Shown in pieces: positions 8,703 to 18,284 of a stretch of 64,000 nt of DNA (position 1 is the stretch's first letter; the number at the start of each line of letters is the position of its first letter). The stretch lies in the NCBI RefSeq assembly GCF_030296615.1, contig NZ_AP027733.1:310001-374000 (forward strand), given 5' to 3'. Below the pieces are notes generated by a model. The model was not told the origin of the DNA. It was given only the letters and a program-made list of their open reading frames with translations, and ran no database searches. A program made the position numbers and the translations under genes. Source of the DNA: Frondihabitans sucicola. GTDB taxonomy: Bacteria > Actinomycetota > Actinomycetes > Actinomycetales > Microbacteriaceae.

Positions 8703-9134
8703 CTATGGCGTGCTGGGGCCCGCAGCCTCCCCAGCCGCCAAGCCGAACCTCACCGCGTCAGCCACGCGCTGCCCGTCCGAAAGCCCATGAGCGAACTGCC
8801 CCAGCTCGCCTGACTCCATAGTGACGCTCGGGGTCGGTGCTGGTGCGGTCGCGCTGGTGGCGACACCATTGGCGCACATCCCCAGCCCCAGTAGGGCGAG
8901 GATGCTGATGATGATGGCGATGGTGGCTCGGGTGTTCCTTGCGACCACGGTGACGGTGCCAGCGTGATAGCGGATGGTCTTGCTTTTCTGCCTGCTCAGC
9001 TTCTGGCGCTCTACGCGTTCGGCGAGTTTGTTGGTCACTTTGAGGTGGCGTAGCTCCTCTGCGTCCTTAGGTGGTAGCTCGTTCTCATCGCGTGGTGATG
9101 GGAGGCTGCCAGTGTTGCCGTTGTTTCTGCTCAT
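8703..9134 (-). CDS. Single-pass membrane protein of unknown function
   Basis: From the ATG at 9134 the protein has 143 residues: a charged Lys/Arg/Glu-rich N-terminal half, one transmembrane helix (TIAIIISILALLGLG, about 75-92) and a Pro/Thr/Ser-rich outer tail with a small helical end. An in-frame ATG at 9212 lies directly after a strong AT-rich -10 box and could be a leaderless start, adding 26 residues. The upstream region is AT-rich, unlike the rest of the window. Confidence 0.6.
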   Translation of the reverse strand: MSRNNGNTGSLPSPRDENELPPKDAEELRHLKVTNKLAERVERQKLSRQKSKTIRYHAGTVTVVARNTRATIAIIISILALLGLGMCANGVATSATAPAPTPSVTMESGELGQFAHGLSDGQRVADAVRFGLAAGEAAGPSTP

Positions 9135-9139
9135 TTTTC

Positions 9140-9330
9140 GTATCTTTCTGTTGTTGAATCGGATTGTGTAACTTGAAATGGGTGGTGCGAACATTGTGTT
9201 CATAGTATCCATTCTACTATAATATCGGCTTGTTATGTAGAAAATAAACCCGATCTGAGCATTTGTTACATGATTGTAACAATTGAAATATTGCGTTTTT
9301 GGGGTAGGAATGCTTGTAGGCGCTGAGTTC
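9140..9330. other. AT-rich island with a promoter and a GTTAC palindrome
   Basis: About 190 bases with far lower GC than the rest. It contains the perfect inverted repeat TGTTACA-TGAT-TGTAACA near 9264-9281 and, on the minus strand, a TATAGT-type -10 just upstream of 9212. No gene is evident. It looks acquired from another source or is a highly bendable control region. Confidence 0.55.
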
Positions 9331-9345
9331 TCCCATCCCCGACCC
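9330..9345 (-). repeat. Intergenic GGGTCGGGGATGGGAG element, copy 4
   Basis: Exact copy on the minus strand, about 60 bases past the terminator of the minus gene 9471-12259. Confidence 0.8.
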
Positions 9346-9406
9346 CCGTGCCATGGTGGGGCTGAGCCGCGCTCCTGATGCTTGAGCTGAGGGCTGACGG
9401 GTGCAC

Positions 9407-9450
9407 GAAAGCCCCACTCCCGTGCGGATCGCACAGGGGTGGGGCTTCGC
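9407..9450 (-). terminator. Long terminator hairpin
   Basis: GAAGCCCCAC-type arms pair across a GTGCGGATCGCAC inner hairpin, 20 bases beyond the stop of the restriction-methyltransferase gene. Confidence 0.65.
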
Positions 9451-9470
9451 GAAAAGTGCTCGGGGTTCGG

Positions 9471-12259
9471 CTAGCCGAGCTGTCCGACCGAGGTCATCTC
9501 CTGGTAGCGCTCGAACAGGCGCGCCTGCCGCTGCGGCTCGGCGGGCGGCTTGGCGAAGCCGAAGACCTTGTCCACGGCCTTGTCGAGCGCTCGGTGGGCA
9601 TCCAGCAGCTCGCGAGCCATCCCGAGCGGCTGGTAGAGGTCGGCGAGACTCTTGCCTGGTTGGAGCCGTCGGGCGGCGAGGACGCCCTCGCCAGCCTCGA
9701 TGATGCGCTGCCGGTCAGCGTCGCTGACGTCCGGGAAGGGGAACGTGTTCCATGTGAGGGTGCTGGCGAAGCGGATGTCCGACTTGATGCGGCCCCCGAT
9801 GGTCTTCTGCCACGTCGCGAACATGGTGGAAGAGATGGCGGCGAACACGAGGCCATCGGGATCGAGCGCAGTGAAGTTGGCGTCGCCCGCGATGACATCG
9901 GGGCCGAAGTGGCCGACGGTGATGTACCGACGCGACTCGCTGAAGTGGCGAGGGATGCAGACGTACGCCTCCGTGGGCTGCTGGGGCTGCACGAAGAGGT
10001 AGGGGTGTCCGCGTGCGGCCGCGTGGTCTCGGCCTTGCTGGCGAGCCGCATGTCCCGCACCGCCTCCAGGCGCTTGCGGATGAGGGGGCTCGTCACCAGC
10101 TCGGAGGGGTCTGCGTCCGCGAACCAGAGCACCCATCGCTCGGTGCCGTTGATCAGTTCGTCGGCGCCGTAGAAGCGGCGGAGGTACTTCGAGGCGATGG
10201 GGTCTGCGGCAACCTCTGCGTAGTCCTCGGCGCGGACCATGAGGTGGCCGCCGTCGGTGGCCATGCTGCCTCGAACGGCCCCGCCGAGCACGGGGCTCAG
10301 GGGCTTGCTCAGCTTCTCGACGAAGATGTCGGGCGCATCCACGAGGTAGGGGTTCAGGCGCGTGACGTCGACCTCTTCCGGGAGGCCTCGCGACTCGCTG
10401 TAGTCGAAGAGCCGCACCGGCTTCGGGTCGCGCGCGAATCCCACGATGACGCAGTGGACTGCGGCGGCGCCGGTGGCTTCGCTGGTCCAGGTGAAGGTGC
10501 GGTGCGCGAACGCGATCTTCCATCCGGCGTTGAGGATCGAGGGGAACAGGAGCCGGACCTGGTCGCCCTGCGTGATGGAGTTCGTGGTGACGAATGCGAA
10601 ACGCGCGTCACGGGCGTCCTTGAGGTAGTCGATGGACTTGGCGTGCCACCCGGTGACGAAGTCGAGTCGGCTGAGCGACTTCTGCCCCCATGCCGCCTGG
10701 AGGTCGGCGAGCTGGTCCTTCTCGCGGTTGTCGCCGAGGAAGGGCGGGTTGCCGAAGACGAGGGTGGTGTTGGTGGCGGGGAAGACGTCGTTCCAGTCGG
10801 CCCGCAGGGCGTTGTCGTGGACGATCTTGGCGGCGACCTTGATGGGTAGCCGCTCGGGTGCGGCGCCGAGGGTCTCGGCCATGCGCTGGTTGGCCTGGTG
10901 GTCGACGAGGAACATCGCGGTCTCGGCGATCTTGGAGGGCCACCAGTTGATTTCGATGCCGCCGAACTGGTCGGGTGTCACGTTGAGGCCCCAGGTGGCG
11001 TCGATGGCGTACATCTGAGATTCGCCGCGCAGTTCGCGGAGCCGAACGAGCAGGCGCAGCTCGATGTCGCGCATCTCGCGGTAGGCGACGATGAGGAAGT
11101 TGCCGGAGCCGCAGGCGGGGTCGAGGTAGCGCATGTCGGCGAAGGACTCGTGCAGGCGCGTGAGGGCGGCGTCGGAGTTCCACGCCTCTTGGAGTCGGTG
11201 CTCCAGCTCGTCGAGGAACAGGGGCCGGAGGGTCTTCAGGATGTTGACCTCGGTCGTGTAGTGCTCGCCGTGCGCCCGGCGCTGGGCTCGGCTGGACATG
11301 CCCTGGAACAGGGAGCCGAAGATTGCCGGGGAGACCTTGGACCAGTCCTCGTCGCAGGCTCGGAGGAGGGCCTTGCGCATGTCGGAGTCGAAGGTCGGGA
11401 TGTCGACGTTGGCCTGGAAGATGCCGCCGTTGACGTAGGGCAGCTTCGCCAGTCGGGTGTCGAGGCGCGGTGAGCGCTTCTCCTTCGGGGTGTTGAGGAC
11501 CTGGAAGAGGTGGGCGATCTGCGCTCCGGTGTCGGACCCGTCTTCGCTGGTCATCTCGCTGATGAAGGTCTCGAAGGCGCCGTTCTCCCAGAGCCCGTCG
11601 GCATCGTCGCCGAAGAGCAGGAACAGCAGGCGGGTCATGAAGATCGCGGCCTGCTCGGCGTCGTGATCGTCGCCGTTCGCGTCGATGTCACCCAGGAGCG
11701 CTTCGTAGAGAGCGCCCATGGCGCGGGCCGCCTTGACGGTGACCTCGTGCTGGTCGTCGAGCTGACGCTTCGGGGCGGCGTACCCGCTGAGGAATGCGAA
11801 GCGGGAGATGTGCCTGGGGAGCTTCGAGACGGGGAAGCGGAAGGGCGGATCGGCGGGCGACAGGAGGTCTGTGATCTGGATGTCGTGGAAATCCGAAGAG
11901 ACCACGAATCTGGGCATCTCTGCTGGGAGGATGTCGCCGCCCGCGAGGTAGTCCTCCGCCTGGCTGTCGGCCTTGCCGAGGTCGCGGCCGAGACTCTTCT
12001 GCTCGGCGATCATGACGCCGGGCATGAAGACGTCGATGCGACCGTCCTGGCCGGTGGAGGCCCGGCGGGCCCGGCGCTCGAACACGGCGGTCGAGTAGCG
12101 GTCGACGCCGAAGACCTCGAAGAGCTGATTCCAGAAAGTCTGGCTGCTCCGCTGCTCCTCGCCGAGATCACCCTTCCACCGCGCCGTGAATGCCTGCGCG
12201 CGCTTGGTCATCTCGGTGGAGGAGAGAACCTTCGGCTTCGTCGAGGTCTTGGAGGGCAT
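9471..12259 (-). CDS. MmeI-like single-chain restriction endonuclease and DNA methyltransferase (one-base frameshift)
   Basis: About 930 residues, the size of MmeI-type enzymes. The N-terminal nuclease has D76 and E86-x-K88 in GRIDVF and MIAEQKS, a PD-(D/E)xK site. A helical connector follows. The methyltransferase has motif I PACGSGNF (about 381-388) and the catalytic NPPF (504-507) of adenine N6-methylases. The C-terminal third would be the target-recognition domain. The frame breaks at about 10015; the second frame carries the true C-terminus to 9471. These enzymes cut and methylate with one polypeptide, so no separate partner is needed. It sits 16 bases after the upstream gene and is probably co-transcribed with it. 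Confidence 0.85.
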
Positions 12260-12274
12260 GCGGGTCCTGTCGGG

Positions 12275-12817
12275 TCAGTCGTTGTGGGGCTCGGGCGTGC
12301 GGCCGTTCGCGATGTCGTCGGCGTCTCGGTAGTCGAGGAGGCGCTGTCGCTGCTCGTCGGTCAGCTTGACGCCGAAGGGGCCATCCTCTGCCCAGGTGAG
12401 CCGTGTGTCCTCGGGGTTGGGGAGGGAGCGCTTGTCTCGGCGGGGCATGGTGCGGAGCATCTCGCGTGACGTCTCCAGCCCGCGGATGATCTGCGGGACC
12501 GGATCGTGCGGCTGCTGCGGTTCCGCGCGCTGCCGAGCTTCGAGCGCCCAGGCGGCTTTTCGCTCGGCGGCGAGGTAGTCGATCGCCGCTTCGGCTGTCG
12601 GCAGCTCGACGGGTGCGGTGCCGGTGTCTTCGACGAGCGGGAACATGCCTTCTCGGCCGCTGGGGCAGTAGATGCGCCAGCCTCCACGCCATCGTTTCGC
12701 GATGCGGTAGTTCTGGCCCTGGGCCTTCGCGGGCCCGCCGCGCCCGAAGGGGCCGACGTCGACGAAGCCTGCGGGCAGACCGAGCGACTGTGCGTACTGG
12801 TCGTAGGTGGCGCGCAT
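12275..12817 (-). CDS. Unknown 180-residue protein
   Basis: The N-terminus is small and hydrophilic, the centre has a GGWRIYCPSGREGMFP segment, and the C-terminal half is charged and helical with Pro/Asp-rich stretches. GAGAGGG precedes the ATG at 12817. The gene ends 16 bases before the restriction-methyltransferase start, so it may be an accessory to that enzyme, but nothing in its sequence identifies a role. Confidence 0.7.
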   Translation of the reverse strand: MRATYDQYAQSLGLPAGFVDVGPFGRGGPAKAQGQNYRIAKRWRGGWRIYCPSGREGMFPLVEDTGTAPVELPTAEAAIDYLAAERKAAWALEARQRAEPQQPHDPVPQIIRGLETSREMLRTMPRRDKRSLPNPEDTRLTWAEDGPFGVKLTDEQRQRLLDYRDADDIANGRTPEPHND

Positions 12818-12909
12818 GGGCCCTCTCGTCGGTGTGGCGATGCCGCGACGGGAGCTGCGAGCCCCCAACCCAGCCTGTCTACAGTACACCCAATCCGCGC
12901 GACTGTCCA
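12818..12909 (-). promoter_or_regulatory. Type A promoter without the AGGGA hairpin
   Basis: On the minus strand TGGACA (12904-12909) and TACTGT (12881-12886) are 17 bases apart, in the same TGTACTGTAG context as the hairpin leaders. The 5' UTR lacks the AGGGA hairpin but keeps CGAGAGG before the ATG. Confidence 0.7.
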
Positions 12910-13017
12910 GGTCGACGCGAGGCCGTGCCGGTCCCTCGTGAGTGAAATCGGGATGAGGTCGCACCTCCGCGACGCGCCCCGATTGGCCAAGCTGGAGGCC
13001 CACGCAGAAAGCGCTCC

Positions 13018-13443
13018 ATGGACATCACGAACCCCCTCGCCGCCGAAACGGACTCCGACGCGCTCCGCTCTGCCGAGCGCGTGTACGGGCAGTGCTCCCT
13101 GCGGCTCGTCACCTCGCGCGTCTGGTCGATCAGACAGGGCTCGGTGGGCATCAGTGCGACCGAGATCATCCGGATCGACACGCACCCGCAGACGAAGCCG
13201 CGCGCGACCCTCAAGACCACGCTCGATGCCGGACGCGTCGGCGGCGGCCAGATCACCGTCGAGGTGTGGGGAAGCATCGGCTGGATGCCCGTCCACTCGC
13301 AGTTGATCGACATCGACAGGTGGACGCCGGAGTTGCAGGCGGTCGACGTGGAGGACTTCTCCGACCTGCCCGAGAGCCTGCGGGACTACCTGAGCATGCA
13401 GATGGGCCGGGTGACCCTGGAGGCCGTCGGCTTCTTCATCTGA
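13018..13443 (+). CDS. Unknown 141-residue protein
   Basis: Soluble, beta-rich protein with TTLDAGRVGGGQITVEVWGSIGWMPVHS-like strands in the centre and an acidic C-terminus. No cysteine or catalytic motif stands out. GAAAG lies about eight bases before the ATG. It ends 22 bases from the convergent stop at 13465. Confidence 0.7.
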   Translation: MDITNPLAAETDSDALRSAERVYGQCSLRLVTSRVWSIRQGSVGISATEIIRIDTHPQTKPRATLKTTLDAGRVGGGQITVEVWGSIGWMPVHSQLIDIDRWTPELQAVDVEDFSDLPESLRDYLSMQMGRVTLEAVGFFI

Positions 13444-13464
13444 GCGCTGGCGACCGCAGGCGGC

Positions 13465-14100
13465 TCACGCGAGGGCGAAGACCTCGGCGGGGGCCGCCTC
13501 GTCGACGGGGATGGCTCGAATCGTGGGCTGGTAGACGCGTCCCGGCTTGTCGATCGTCATCTCCACGATCTCCGGCAGTCGCAACATCGGCCTGGGCTTC
13601 ATGACTTCGCGTTCGATGAGGCGCTCGATGACTTCGACGTCGCCGCCGTGGTCGACGACGACCCAGAGGTGGCGGTCCCCTTCGGGCAGTGAGTCGACGG
13701 CGTGGAAGGTGAAGTTGGACCCGTCGTGGATCACGTGGTCGCGGGAGGGCGGCGCGTCGAACATGGCGACGAAGTCCGCCTCGGGGCGCTCGGTGATGGT
13801 CGCGACGTAGAGGCGGACGCGGCGAGCCCAGCCCTTGGCGATCCGGGCCTGGATGCGCTCGGTGCCGTCGCGATGGCGCCACCAGGCGAAGTACCCGACG
13901 GCCGCGAACAGGCCGAGCAGCAGCGGCGATGTCGCGGGGTAGGCGATGCTCCCGGCGAGGATCAGCGCGGCGACGAGGACGAAGACGAGGATCGAGCGGT
14001 TCGCGTGGACACCATGCGGGGTGACGCGAGGCTGGAGGTGATCTGGCGGCCTCGTGGCGATCATGGATGCGCGTTCTGCGGGAGTGAAGTCGTCGTACAT
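13465..14100 (-). CDS. Membrane protein of unknown function
   Basis: 211 residues. Two adjacent hydrophobic helices (SILVFVLVAALILAGSIAY and LLLGLFAAVGYFAWW, about 36-75) precede a soluble domain of about 130 residues. The ATG overlaps the TGA of the upstream gene (TGATG), so this is the third gene of an operon of three membrane proteins read from the leaderless promoter at 15079. Confidence 0.75.
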   Translation of the reverse strand: MYDDFTPAERASMIATRPPDHLQPRVTPHGVHANRSILVFVLVAALILAGSIAYPATSPLLLGLFAAVGYFAWWRHRDGTERIQARIAKGWARRVRLYVATITERPEADFVAMFDAPPSRDHVIHDGSNFTFHAVDSLPEGDRHLWVVVDHGGDVEVIERLIEREVMKPRPMLRLPEIVEMTIDKPGRVYQPTIRAIPVDEAAPAEVFALA

Positions 14101-14566
14101 CAGGCACTCGCCGCCGAGCGGTGGTGGATGGCGACGGTGCCATCCGTCTTGGCCGCGACGGTGATGGAGATCGGGGTGCCGTCGGCGTCTTCGGTGGCAG
14201 ACCAGGTGGCGTGAGCCAGGGGAAGTCGGGGTCGTTCAGTCGCGGGGGCTTCGAGAAGGCCTTGCGGATCAGGGGCATGGGAAGCTCCGCGGTCTCGGCG
14301 ACGTAGCGGCTGACTTCCGCCTCCCAGATGTACTCCTCCAGCACGAGGCGGTGGAGTCGGGTCTCGGCGAGGCGTCCGACGCTTCCGGTGATGCCGAGAC
14401 CGACGATGGCGATCGCCACCGTGACAGGCCAGTACCCCATGGCTCCGATGGCGACCGCGAGAGTGACGCCAAGAAGGAATGCGACCCCGGTGGCGATGCA
14501 TCGGGTGCGGACCTGGTGTCGGATCGCGGCGCTCTTGGGCGGGATCAGCCCGTTGCCTGTTAACAC
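14100..14566 (-). CDS. Membrane protein of unknown function, interrupted by a one-base frameshift
   Basis: The GTG at 14566 lies inside the end of the upstream gene (translational coupling). Two hydrophobic helices (TGVAFLLGVTLAVAIGAMGY and VTVAIAIVGLGITGSVG) are followed by a soluble part with LHRLVLEEYIWEAEVSRYV. The frame breaks near 14215; the second frame gives ISITVAAKTDGTVAIHHRSA and a stop overlapping the next start. About 155 residues once joined. It shares its plan of two helices plus a small domain with both neighbours. Confidence 0.65.
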
Positions 14567-15072
14567 GAGCGACTCCGTGCGCCGGAGGCGTCGGTGAGGA
14601 GCAGGATGCTCCCGTCGGCGGCGACGACGAGCGTGTCCGTGCGATGGTCGCCGAAGACGTCGGTCGAGTGGGCCGCGCGCCAGAAGTTGGGGCCGGGGAG
14701 ATCGGGGTGGTTCGAGTGGATGGAGGCGCGCAGGACGCGCTCCACTTCGGCCTCGTCGAAGTCGATGGTGTCGACGCGCGTCACGGCGGAGCGGACGAGT
14801 CGCGACCACGTGTTCATGCGGGCGCGGGCGCGGTCCTGGAGCATGAAGGTGACTCGCTGGGCCAAGAAGAGCGCGATCGTTGCCGCGGTCGTGAGGGCCT
14901 GCGCGATCATCGGCGCTTCGAGGAAGGCGAGGGCGAAGACGCTGACGGCGCCGACGAGAGGCAGGAGTGTCGCTGCGGGATTGCGTCCGTGACGGCTGGT
15001 CTCGACCGTTCGGGGCGTCGGGGTGAGCCGGGCTATCTCGGCATTCGCGGGAATCGAAGCGCTGGTCAGCAT
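14560..15072 (-). CDS. Membrane protein of unknown function, first gene of a three-gene operon
   Basis: 170 residues with two close hydrophobic helices at about 32-65 (LLPLVGAVSVFALAFLE and a second one following), then a soluble domain. The ATG at 15072 lies six bases after the TACACT -10, so the mRNA is probably leaderless. The C-terminal domain has the pattern hydrophobic-ADGSILLLTD, similar to the ends of several other membrane proteins in this window (for example 41717-42186), which may form one family. Confidence 0.75.
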   Translation of the reverse strand: MLTSASIPANAEIARLTPTPRTVETSRHGRNPAATLLPLVGAVSVFALAFLEAPMIAQALTTAATIALFLAQRVTFMLQDRARARMNTWSRLVRSAVTRVDTIDFDEAEVERVLRASIHSNHPDLPGPNFWRAAHSTDVFGDHRTDTLVVAADGSILLLTDASGARSRSC

Positions 15073-15095
15073 TCCTTTAGTGTAGCAGGTTGCCG
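15073..15095 (-). promoter_or_regulatory. Leaderless promoter with TAGCA-N3 operator
   Basis: TACACT at 15079-15084 on the minus strand, six bases before the ATG at 15072. The half-palindrome TAGCAGGTTGCCG (15083-15095) overlaps the -10. Confidence 0.75.
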
Positions 15096-15111
15096 AATTG
15101 GGTCGACGGGG

Positions 15112-15405
15112 TTACTCTTCGGCGCTGCGTGACGGGACTCGGGTCCGCGCTGCCGCCGTGCGCTCCTCCATGTCGAGTACCGCCGTGATGCGCTTGTCGA
15201 CTGCGGCGTTGAGCGTCCCGAACGTCACGACGCACGCGGCGATGATGATGACGACGATCCGCCACGGAAGGGCGCCGAAGGCCATCCCCACCATGCAGGC
15301 GGCGATACCGGCGAAGGGAAGGATCAGGGCGCCAATGCGGGCGCGATTGAGGAACCTCAAGCGGCTCGCGAGCTGATCCCTCGTGAGCGCCTCGATGTCG
15401 TTCAT
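15112..15405 (-). CDS. Small two-helix membrane protein
   Basis: 97 residues from the ATG at 15405. Short charged N-terminus, two transmembrane helices (IGALILPFAGIAACMVGMAFG and IVVIIIAACVVTFGTLNA, about 24-70) and a charged C-terminal tail. No good ribosome binding site, so a GTG slightly upstream or a leaderless start is possible. Divergent from the type A promoter at 15430. Confidence 0.65.
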   Translation of the reverse strand: MNDIEALTRDQLASRLRFLNRARIGALILPFAGIAACMVGMAFGALPWRIVVIIIAACVVTFGTLNAAVDKRITAVLDMEERTAAARTRVPSRSAEE

Positions 15406-15429
15406 GGCCACATCGTACACACGCGGTTT

Positions 15430-15497
15430 TTGACGAATGTCGGAGGGGGTATGTACTGTAGTAATCAAGCCCGAGGGACGGGCCACGAGAGGAGACC
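15430..15497 (+). promoter_or_regulatory. Type A promoter and AGGGA hairpin leader
   Basis: TTGACG at 15430-15435 and TACTGT at 15454-15459, 18-base spacer with AATGTCGGAGG. Stem GCCCG/CGGGC (15469-15473 with 15479-15483), loop AGGGA, then GAGAGGA. Confidence 0.88.
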
Positions 15498-16043
15498 ATG
15501 ACCATCACCGCACCGGCTCGCGCAGCCGCCACGACCCCCGCCAAAATCGCCGAGTACAAGATCGGCCCCTACTCCATCATGAAGTTCGAGAAGTGGTCCG
15601 CCCGCGAGGGCATGGGCTTCAACCTCACTGTCAAGCGCGACGGCAAGAAGGTCTTCACTGTCCACGAGGAGGGCAACGGCGGCTCGATTCGCTACGACGA
15701 GATCGTCGACCCCAACCTCTACGAGAAGGACGAGGAGAAGTTCTGGCAGCAGATGCGCGCCAGCCAGGGTGAGATCAAGGAGTTCGCCGCCTTCGCGGAC
15801 CGGCTCCTCAAGGGTCTCGGCGAAAAGGAGATGCTCGGAGACGAGTGGGCACCCGCGTCGCTCCTCTGGACCTTCGTCGCCAACAAGGTGGATGTCGAGC
15901 GAGTCATGCGCCGCCGCAAGTGCACGCGCCTGGTCGCGGCCGACGCTCTCTTTCCGATGGCGGCGGCTGGGCGCGAGGGCCTTTCGGCCCCGTACGAGTT
16001 CGACCTGCTGGCCACGCCGGAGATCGCGAACCGCTACGCCTGA
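15498..16043 (+). CDS. Unknown 181-residue protein
   Basis: Ala/Thr-rich N-terminus, then a beta-rich region (YSIMKFEKWSAREGMGFNLTVKRDGKKVF) and a mostly helical second half with KVDVERVMRRRKC. Soluble. No known family. Single gene between a type A leader and a terminator. Confidence 0.8.
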   Translation: MTITAPARAAATTPAKIAEYKIGPYSIMKFEKWSAREGMGFNLTVKRDGKKVFTVHEEGNGGSIRYDEIVDPNLYEKDEEKFWQQMRASQGEIKEFAAFADRLLKGLGEKEMLGDEWAPASLLWTFVANKVDVERVMRRRKCTRLVAADALFPMAAAGREGLSAPYEFDLLATPEIANRYA

Positions 16044-16052
16044 GTCGCTACC

Positions 16053-16085
16053 GAAGCGCCCGTGAGCAGGTCTTGCGGGCGCTTC
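16053..16085 (+). terminator. Intrinsic terminator
   Basis: GAAGCGCCCG pairs perfectly with CGGGCGCTTC across a 13-base loop, ten bases after the stop at 16043. Confidence 0.7.
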
Positions 16086-16098
16086 GCCACGCTCGGAG

Positions 16099-16566
16099 TC
16101 ATCCCTCTTTTTCGGCCCAGAGCTTGTCGAGGGCGGCGATGTACTTGCCCTGCTGGTCCTTGGCCGTGCCCTTCTTGTAGAAGACCAAGCCGATGTCGCC
16201 CTTCAGGTACCCGCCGCCACCCTTGGTCTCGTACTCGGCCTCCCGGACGCTCGTGAACTTCACCACGTCGATGTTCGGCGTCGTCACCCAGTCCGTGCAC
16301 TCGTTGATGCCGTTCTCGCCGCACTGATAGTCCGAGACATCCTTGAAGCTCGTCTCCGGCAGCCCCGCGTTGATGAAGGTGGCCACCACGTCGAGGGCGC
16401 GGATGCTGGACTTCGGCAGCACGTCGCCCGACGCCGTCGGCGAAGGCTTCGAGGTCGCCGCGGCCGTCTTCGTGCCAGTCGAGGTGCCGGGCGTCGCGCA
16501 CGACGCGAGCCCCGCAACGAGTGCCAGTCCGGTCATGGTGGCGAGAGCGAGCTTGGTGGTGCGCAT
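16099..16566 (-). CDS. Secreted lipoprotein of unknown function
   Basis: 155 residues. A lipoprotein signal peptide (MRTTK, then a hydrophobic stretch, then the lipobox LASC with Cys at about 23) is followed by a Thr/Ser/Ala-rich linker and a globular domain with two Cys (YQCGENGINEC), probably a disulfide. It would be lipid-anchored on the outer face of the membrane. GGGGAA precedes the ATG. In a plasmid or phage-plasmid, such lipoproteins sometimes act in surface exclusion; this is only a possibility. Confidence 0.8.
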   Translation of the reverse strand: MRTTKLALATMTGLALVAGLASCATPGTSTGTKTAAATSKPSPTASGDVLPKSSIRALDVVATFINAGLPETSFKDVSDYQCGENGINECTDWVTTPNIDVVKFTSVREAEYETKGGGGYLKGDIGLVFYKKGTAKDQQGKYIAALDKLWAEKEG

Positions 16567-16878
16567 GATGGTTCCCCTGTGATCCGGCGCCCAGTGCGGC
16601 GCATCCCCAGTATTCCGGGGATCGCGAAGGGACCGGAAACCGGCACGGTCCCGTTTTCAGGGGACCGACGCCCCGCGATCGCCCCACTGGGCCTCGCGGG
16701 GCTCAGCAGGCGTGAGCCGGAGGGTCGGGGGCGGGAGTCCCGGCGAAGCGAAGAAGAAGGGCCGCCCGGATCACGCGGGCGGCCCATTCTGGAAGTGGCG
16801 GGGGTAGGGGACCCCGCGTGAATAGGTTCGCACCCGAGGACGAATCGGATTGACCTCGCCGCACCCCCAAGTCGGGGC
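16567..16878. other. Intergenic region without a gene
   Basis: It contains GC-rich palindromic segments (GGGACCG...CGGTCCC near 16632-16655) and the terminator at 16759-16785. I see no start codon with a ribosome binding site and no convincing frame. Confidence 0.5.
16759..16785 (-). terminator. Intrinsic terminator
   Basis: GGGCCGCCCG pairs with CGGGCGGCCC; on the minus strand it is followed by a T-rich stretch (TTCTTCTTCG). It would end transcripts of the CoiA-like gene. Confidence 0.7.
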
Positions 16879-18269
16879 TCAGCCGCCCAGGAGCATCGTC
16901 CGGGCGTCGTTGGATGCCCGGCGGCGGAGCGCATCGCACTGCTCGCAGGCGCACTGCTCCGTCACCCAGCCCGTCGACTTCGAGATCGCCATGATCGGTG
17001 CGCCCTGCGCGAGGAGGCGCGTGATGGCGGCCGTGAGGTCGTGGGCGTGCTGGTTCGTGATCACCGTGGATGGCCGTTCACCCCGTGCCGCCGCGGCGCG
17101 GTCGTAGATGTCCTGCTCGACAGCGCGCCTCGCCTCGCGGGCGCGGGCGGCGGCCAGATTCTCGGCGTGCGCCCGCGCGTCCTGCTGGGCCTTCATCTTC
17201 AGCTTGATCCGGGCTCGGTCCATGGCGATGTTGAACGCGGCGAGGTCCACTTCGCGGGGGCGCGAGCGCGGCGCGGGGGCCGCGACGCGGTGGTGTCGCC
17301 GAGGCAGTCGGCGGTCTTGGCCGGAGTGTCGATCGCGTAGTCGGGCATGCACCAGTGCGCGGGGATCGTGACGTCGGTCAGCTCGACAGGTTCGTAGGCC
17401 ATGTCCTGGTTGCGGAACATGGCTCGGCAACTGACGCAGTGCCAGTGGTTCTCCCCCACGGTGATCGTCCGTGGGAGGTGGTCGAGCCCCTGCCGCGCCG
17501 CAGCGACGCGGGCGACTCCGGTGAGTAGGTCGTGGTTGTCGACGCGCGCGGAGGTGGCGCAGTCGGGGCATGAGCCGTGAGCGTCGACGAGGTGCCCGAC
17601 GCCGATGGATGGCTTGTGGCACGCCTTGCAGACGTGGACACCCCAGGGCACGAGGCCGCGGGCTGTCGTCGTCTGGGCGCCCCGCCAGGTCGCGGGCCAT
17701 GCGAGGAGCGAGCGCACGGCCTGCTCGATCGGGAGCGTCTCGCCGTGGCTTCGCTCTACGGCGACGGAGTCGCTCGTGAATCGCAGGGTCAGCGTCGGAA
17801 CGTTCGTGGGCTGCGCCGGTTTCGCATGGGCCGCGAACCAGATGGTCTCGACGCCGTCGGCGGCGTAGCGCTCGGTGCGGCGAAGGTATTCGGCGGGTGT
17901 CTGGCGTGACCACTGCACCTCGAATGCGATCCGGCGGCCGCCCTTCTCGACGAGGACGTCGGCGACCCAGTTCCGCTCCGAACCGTCGGGCACCTCGTCG
18001 CGGGCGGTCCAGCCCGCGCTCCGGGCGGCGAGCATGATCGCGGCCTTCGTGCGAAGGTGTTCGGCCGACTCTGGGCGGTGGTCGACGTCGCAGTCGGCGA
18101 GGCGCTCGTGGTGGAAGTGCCGGAGCCCGAGCTTGGAGGTCCAGGGCAGGGCCCGGACGCCGCAGGGGAAGCGCAGGTCGGCCTTGTCGCGCCTGAGAGC
18201 CGTCCACTCGTCATCCGTGAGGAACGGCGCGGCGACGGCGTTGTTCCCGAGGTACGCGGTCAGCGGCAT
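16879..18269 (-). CDS. CoiA-like nuclease with zinc-binding motifs (one-base frameshift)
   Basis: About 460 residues once joined. Residues 45-120 resemble competence protein CoiA and related PD-(D/E)xK nucleases: HFHHERLADCDVDHRPES, then ADVLVE (Asp near 104) and IAFEVQWS (Glu near 117, Gln near 119) as the catalytic core. After about residue 210 there are CKAC and CPDC pairs, then CVSC. The frame breaks near 17272 in a G-rich run, and the helical, Arg-rich C-terminus with CACEQC continues in the second frame to 16879. CoiA proteins act on incoming DNA in competence; here a role in defence or DNA processing is equally possible. Confidence 0.7.
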
Positions 18270-18284
18270 CGGGGCATCCCGGGG